A DNA stretch of 64,000 nucleotides, from assembly GCA_003991915.1 (NCBI GenBank), contig RQTK01000507.1, positions 258,804-322,803 of the forward strand, read 5' to 3'. The number at the start of each line of letters is the position of its first letter. Position 1 is the stretch's first letter. The position numbers and the translations under genes are program-made. Below are positions 61,660 to 64,000 of the stretch, one piece after another. The notes under the pieces were generated by a model, which was not told the DNA's origin, ran no database searches, and saw nothing but the letters and a program-made list of their open reading frames with translations. Source of the DNA: Elysia chlorotica (taxonomy: Eukaryota; Mollusca; Gastropoda; Plakobranchidae).

Positions 61660-61860
61660 GACGTATGAAACCCTCTTGCATCTTTTTAGCCTCGGTCTGA
61701 CAGCACAAATAAGTACAAGAGGGTTTCATTAAAAAAAAACCCAGTCCAGCCACAGCCCCACCCCAGCCACCAGCGCCAGTCTGGTTCTGGTCTTACTTTA
61801 GCGTCCCCGCCCCTAGAAGGTGACGCCCGCTAGACGGAGGCTCACCCTGGCTGCACTAAC
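61660..61860 (+). repeat. Dispersed repeat with a 14-bp hairpin, related to 6045-6200
   Basis: ATGAAACCCTCTTG at 61665-61678 is the exact reverse complement of CAAGAGGGTTTCAT at 61716-61729. The sequence beyond, with CCAGCCACCAGCG, matches the WDR12 intron copy at about 6120. Confidence 0.65.
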
Positions 61861-62053
61861 AAGTTTCATGTCATGTGTCAGACCTTCCGGCCGCGGGAGG
61901 AGAAGGCCTGGGTATTCACCGTGTCTGCATATTTGTGGAGAGGCTGGATAGTTGACCGACTGAAAAAAACAACAACAAACAAACCCGGAACTGATCACCC
62001 CAGGCCGATCCACACTGTTGCTGTAGACGCTGCTACTACACTCGTCACTCTCC

Positions 62054-62260
62054 CATCAACTCATCAGCGTGTAGAAGACGTCACTCAGCTCAACTCTCCC
62101 CATCAACTCATGAGCGTGTAGAAGACGTCACTCAGCTCAACTCTCCCAGCGCTCGGCGACGGGTCTCCCCATCAACTCATGAGCGTGTAGAAGACGTCAC
62201 TCAGCTCAACTCTCCCAGCGCTCGGCGACGGGCCATCAACTCATGAGCGTGTAGAAGACG
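62054..62260 (-). repeat. Tandem duplication of the terminal coding sequence and stop
   Basis: A 27-bp block (minus strand CGTCTTCTACACGCTCATGA and on, encoding VFYTLMS-stop) occurs at 62234-62260 (in frame), 62170-62196, 62101-62127 and 62054-62080. Spacers share GCGCTGGGAGAGTTGAGCTG. Only the first in transcript order is in the reading frame; the others lie in the 3' UTR. Confidence 0.9.
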
Positions 62261-63386
62261 AGCAGGTGAAGGATGAGCACTGCCAGGCCACAGTGCGGCG
62301 TGGCTCGCGGCGCCGAGTCCCGGGGCCCAGCTCTGACGGACTTCTTCTCAGCCTCTGGCGAGACGCGAGACATGTACACAGTTAGTTTAAATGTTAATCC
62401 GGTGGGATGTGGGAAGAATGCACTGCGTTATTGAAAAAAAAGACATATATACACATGCACAAACAAACAAACAAACACACACACACACACACACACATGC
62501 CCTTACTGCTAAGACAATGTAGGAGCGATGAAAAAAAAAAACCTTTTTGATTTTTAATTTGAAAGTCCAAAGTTGAAAAAAACAACACTTTTATGGCAAC
62601 AGCAAAATGACGCCCAAGCTGTGAGACACCTAATAAAATAATGTAACCTGTTACCTTATCTCCCCTTCATCAACGTCACATCACCATAATAGAATGATAC
62701 TGAGACCAAACCCCCAGATTCCATGCGTATTGTGCATATATGGCGCCCAGATACCGTTTCACACTGAGTCTTTCTCCTCCCCTATCACTCTAAAACAAAC
62801 TATAATTATTGTAATGGTCCTTTTAACTCCATTTTCTGAGGTAGGCCTAAATTCTCCTCGACACAACTTGCTTTAACTCAAATATTTTAAACTAAGAAAT
62901 TCTGCTACATATGAAAGTTTAAAAAATACACTTGTGTAAGTACATGCACATTTTCCCGCACCCCCTTCAAAAAATAAAACAAAGCAAAACAAAAAGGAAA
63001 ACAGCCCCCTCCAAAACAAACAAGAACAAAACCGCAGCAGTCGTTTCCCACTGGCTGTCGGTGTCAGTAGAATGGGAGCGGCTGAGACAGGAGTCCAGGT
63101 CTCCACGCCTGTCTCTCTGTGGCAGCACGTAAAATTGTCAGACGTTAGTCTTGGAACTCGTCCATCAATAGCGCCGGCGTAGGACGCCACGCTACAAACT
63201 AACAAACAAACAAACAAAGAAGCTGCCGCTGCTGGCAAGTTACCTCTGCCGTAGCCAGTGGTGCCGGCCTTGTCCCAGTTGTTGTACTGGTTGGCGGAGT
63301 TGTCGCCCTTCCAACTGTGGCCCCAGTCGCTGCCGCCTTGCTGCTCAGACCCACCGCCCCGACCTGGGTCCACTCGTCTGCTGTCT
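62236..63386 (-). CDS. Last two coding exons of an unidentified gene, probably a GPI-anchored protein
   Basis: Exons on the minus strand: 63386-63244 and 62354-62236 (stop at 62238-62236). Both have AG acceptors, the donor after 63244 is GTAACT, and the phases match (1 then 1). The first encodes a Gly/Asn/Gln/Trp-rich hydrophilic stretch (GGGSEQQGGSDWGHSWKGDN then NQYNNWDKAGTTGYGR). The second encodes EAEKKSVRAGPRDSAP and ends with a hydrophobic tail, CGLAVLILHLLVFYTLMS. A small-residue site, a short spacer and a terminal hydrophobic segment fit a GPI-attachment signal; a single C-terminal membrane segment is the alternative. The upstream exons are outside the window, and I do not recognise the family. 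Confidence 0.6.
62465..62498 (+). repeat. (CAAA)n/(CA)n microsatellite
   Basis: Short CAAA then CA repeats in the intron of the right-hand gene. Confidence 0.85.
63035..63216 (+). repeat. SINE of the common family, headless
   Basis: Body blocks (GTCGGTGTCAGTAGAATG, GCTGAGACAGGAGTCCAGGT, AAAATTGTCAGACGTTAGTC) followed by a CAAA-rich tail. The tRNA head is missing. It ends 27 bp from the exon at 63244, on the opposite strand to that gene. Confidence 0.8.
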
Positions 63387-63457
63387 CTGCAAGTATAGAA
63401 CCAAAAGTGGGTCACATCATTTTCCTAGTTTGAATCATTCAAAGACGACGGGGGACG

Positions 63458-63662
63458 GGGTGAGTAAATGGTAGAGCATATGGCCTTTAAACAGAAGGTT
63501 CAGGATTCTACTCCCTATCAGCTAACCTTGCTCTCCACTGGTTTGATCGGTGTCAGTATGATGTGATTGGTCAGCTTCTGGATAGGCCCGCGGTATCCCG
63601 CTCTGAGGTCCTATAGCTGTATAGGGTTCTAGAGAATTTAGGAGACGTCAAATCTTATTCAT
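63458..63662 (+). repeat. Diverged SINE with tRNA-like head
   Basis: Head GTAAATGGTAGAGCATATGG and B-box-like GGTTCAGGATTC, then a body with ATCGGTGTCAGTATGATGTG and a tail ending in GACGTCAAATC. It is related to the common family but more diverged. Confidence 0.65.
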
Positions 63663-63737
63663 TCCAGTAGCGACAATGCTCCTGACCATCATTATAGACT
63701 AGGCAGTACCATGCGTGAGAACCGGAACCCGCCAGTT

Positions 63738-63998
63738 GAGTTGAATGAGTTTAGTTGGTCTAACGTACAGCATCAGCCCTATATAGGCTATAATGTGGAC
63801 GGACTCCAAGACTGACGTCGGGCAATTTTATGTGCTGCCACACACGAGACAGGGCGGGGATACCATGACTCCTGTCTCAGCCGGTCATATTAAACTGACA
63901 CCGACCCAACCAGTAGGGAGCGCGATCGCCAGGACTCGAATCCGGATTTCTTTGCGTCGGATGCCGATGTTCAAACCTAGGCCCACCGCGCCCCCTAC
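63738..63998 (-). repeat. SINE of the common family, full length, at the window end
   Basis: Reverse orientation: tail TTTAGTTGGTCTAACGTACA, body with TTTATGTGCTGCCACACACG, and head with box B reverse GGACTCGAATCC. It is among the best conserved copies. Confidence 0.9.
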
Positions 63999-64000
63999 CG

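Overview
This is a eukaryotic, AT-rich, intron-rich animal window. The three best genes have 11, 6 and 20 coding exons with GT/AG introns. Repeated AGATCTAGA motifs, a tRNA-derived SINE family with about eleven copies, and several decayed non-LTR retrotransposons suggest a lophotrochozoan, most likely a gastropod mollusc. That placement is inference; no species can be named from the sequence alone. Most short open frames are noise from introns, repeats or the antisense of real exons.

Layout. 372-465 (+) looks like the terminal coding exon of a gene entering from the left, with a long 3' UTR. 12736-4054 (-) is a complete WDR12 gene (ribosome biogenesis, 427 aa), tail to tail with that first gene. 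12737-17462 is repeat-rich: a LINE fragment with a target-site duplication, a 0.35-kb sequence present twice, and a tiny hairpin insertion. 17463-17547 (+) is an orphan coding first exon whose phase fits exon 2 of the next gene. 21276-27081 (+) is a complete PCED1-like gene (GDSL/SGNH-type PC-esterase, 420 aa). 27230-36173 holds a dispersed repeat, a 31-bp tandem array, SINEs, an RNase H-type LINE remnant and an 886-base assembly gap. 36174-55172 (+) is a complete MIC60/mitofilin gene (MICOS complex, 769 aa) in 20 coding exons, including a 9-nt microexon, with LINE, SINE and DNA-transposon insertions in its introns. 56545-56725 is an inverted copy of an intron/exon junction from that gene. 57000-62235 is mostly simple and dispersed repeats. 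63386-62236 (-) holds the last two exons of an unidentified gene whose product ends like a GPI-anchored protein. A pair of SINEs closes the window.

The genes are independent housekeeping loci: nucleolar 60S assembly, a putative esterase, and mitochondrial crista architecture. No operon or defence logic links them, and I saw no convincing new multi-gene system. The most unusual items are structural: symmetric exons plus a microexon in MIC60; a possible alternative coding first exon for PCED1; two LINE 3' fragments starting at the same nucleotide with open frames; a 38-bp hairpin insertion with an 8-bp duplication and an empty site nearby; a 2-kb inverted-repeat-bounded element; and tandem duplication of the last codons plus stop of the right-hand gene.
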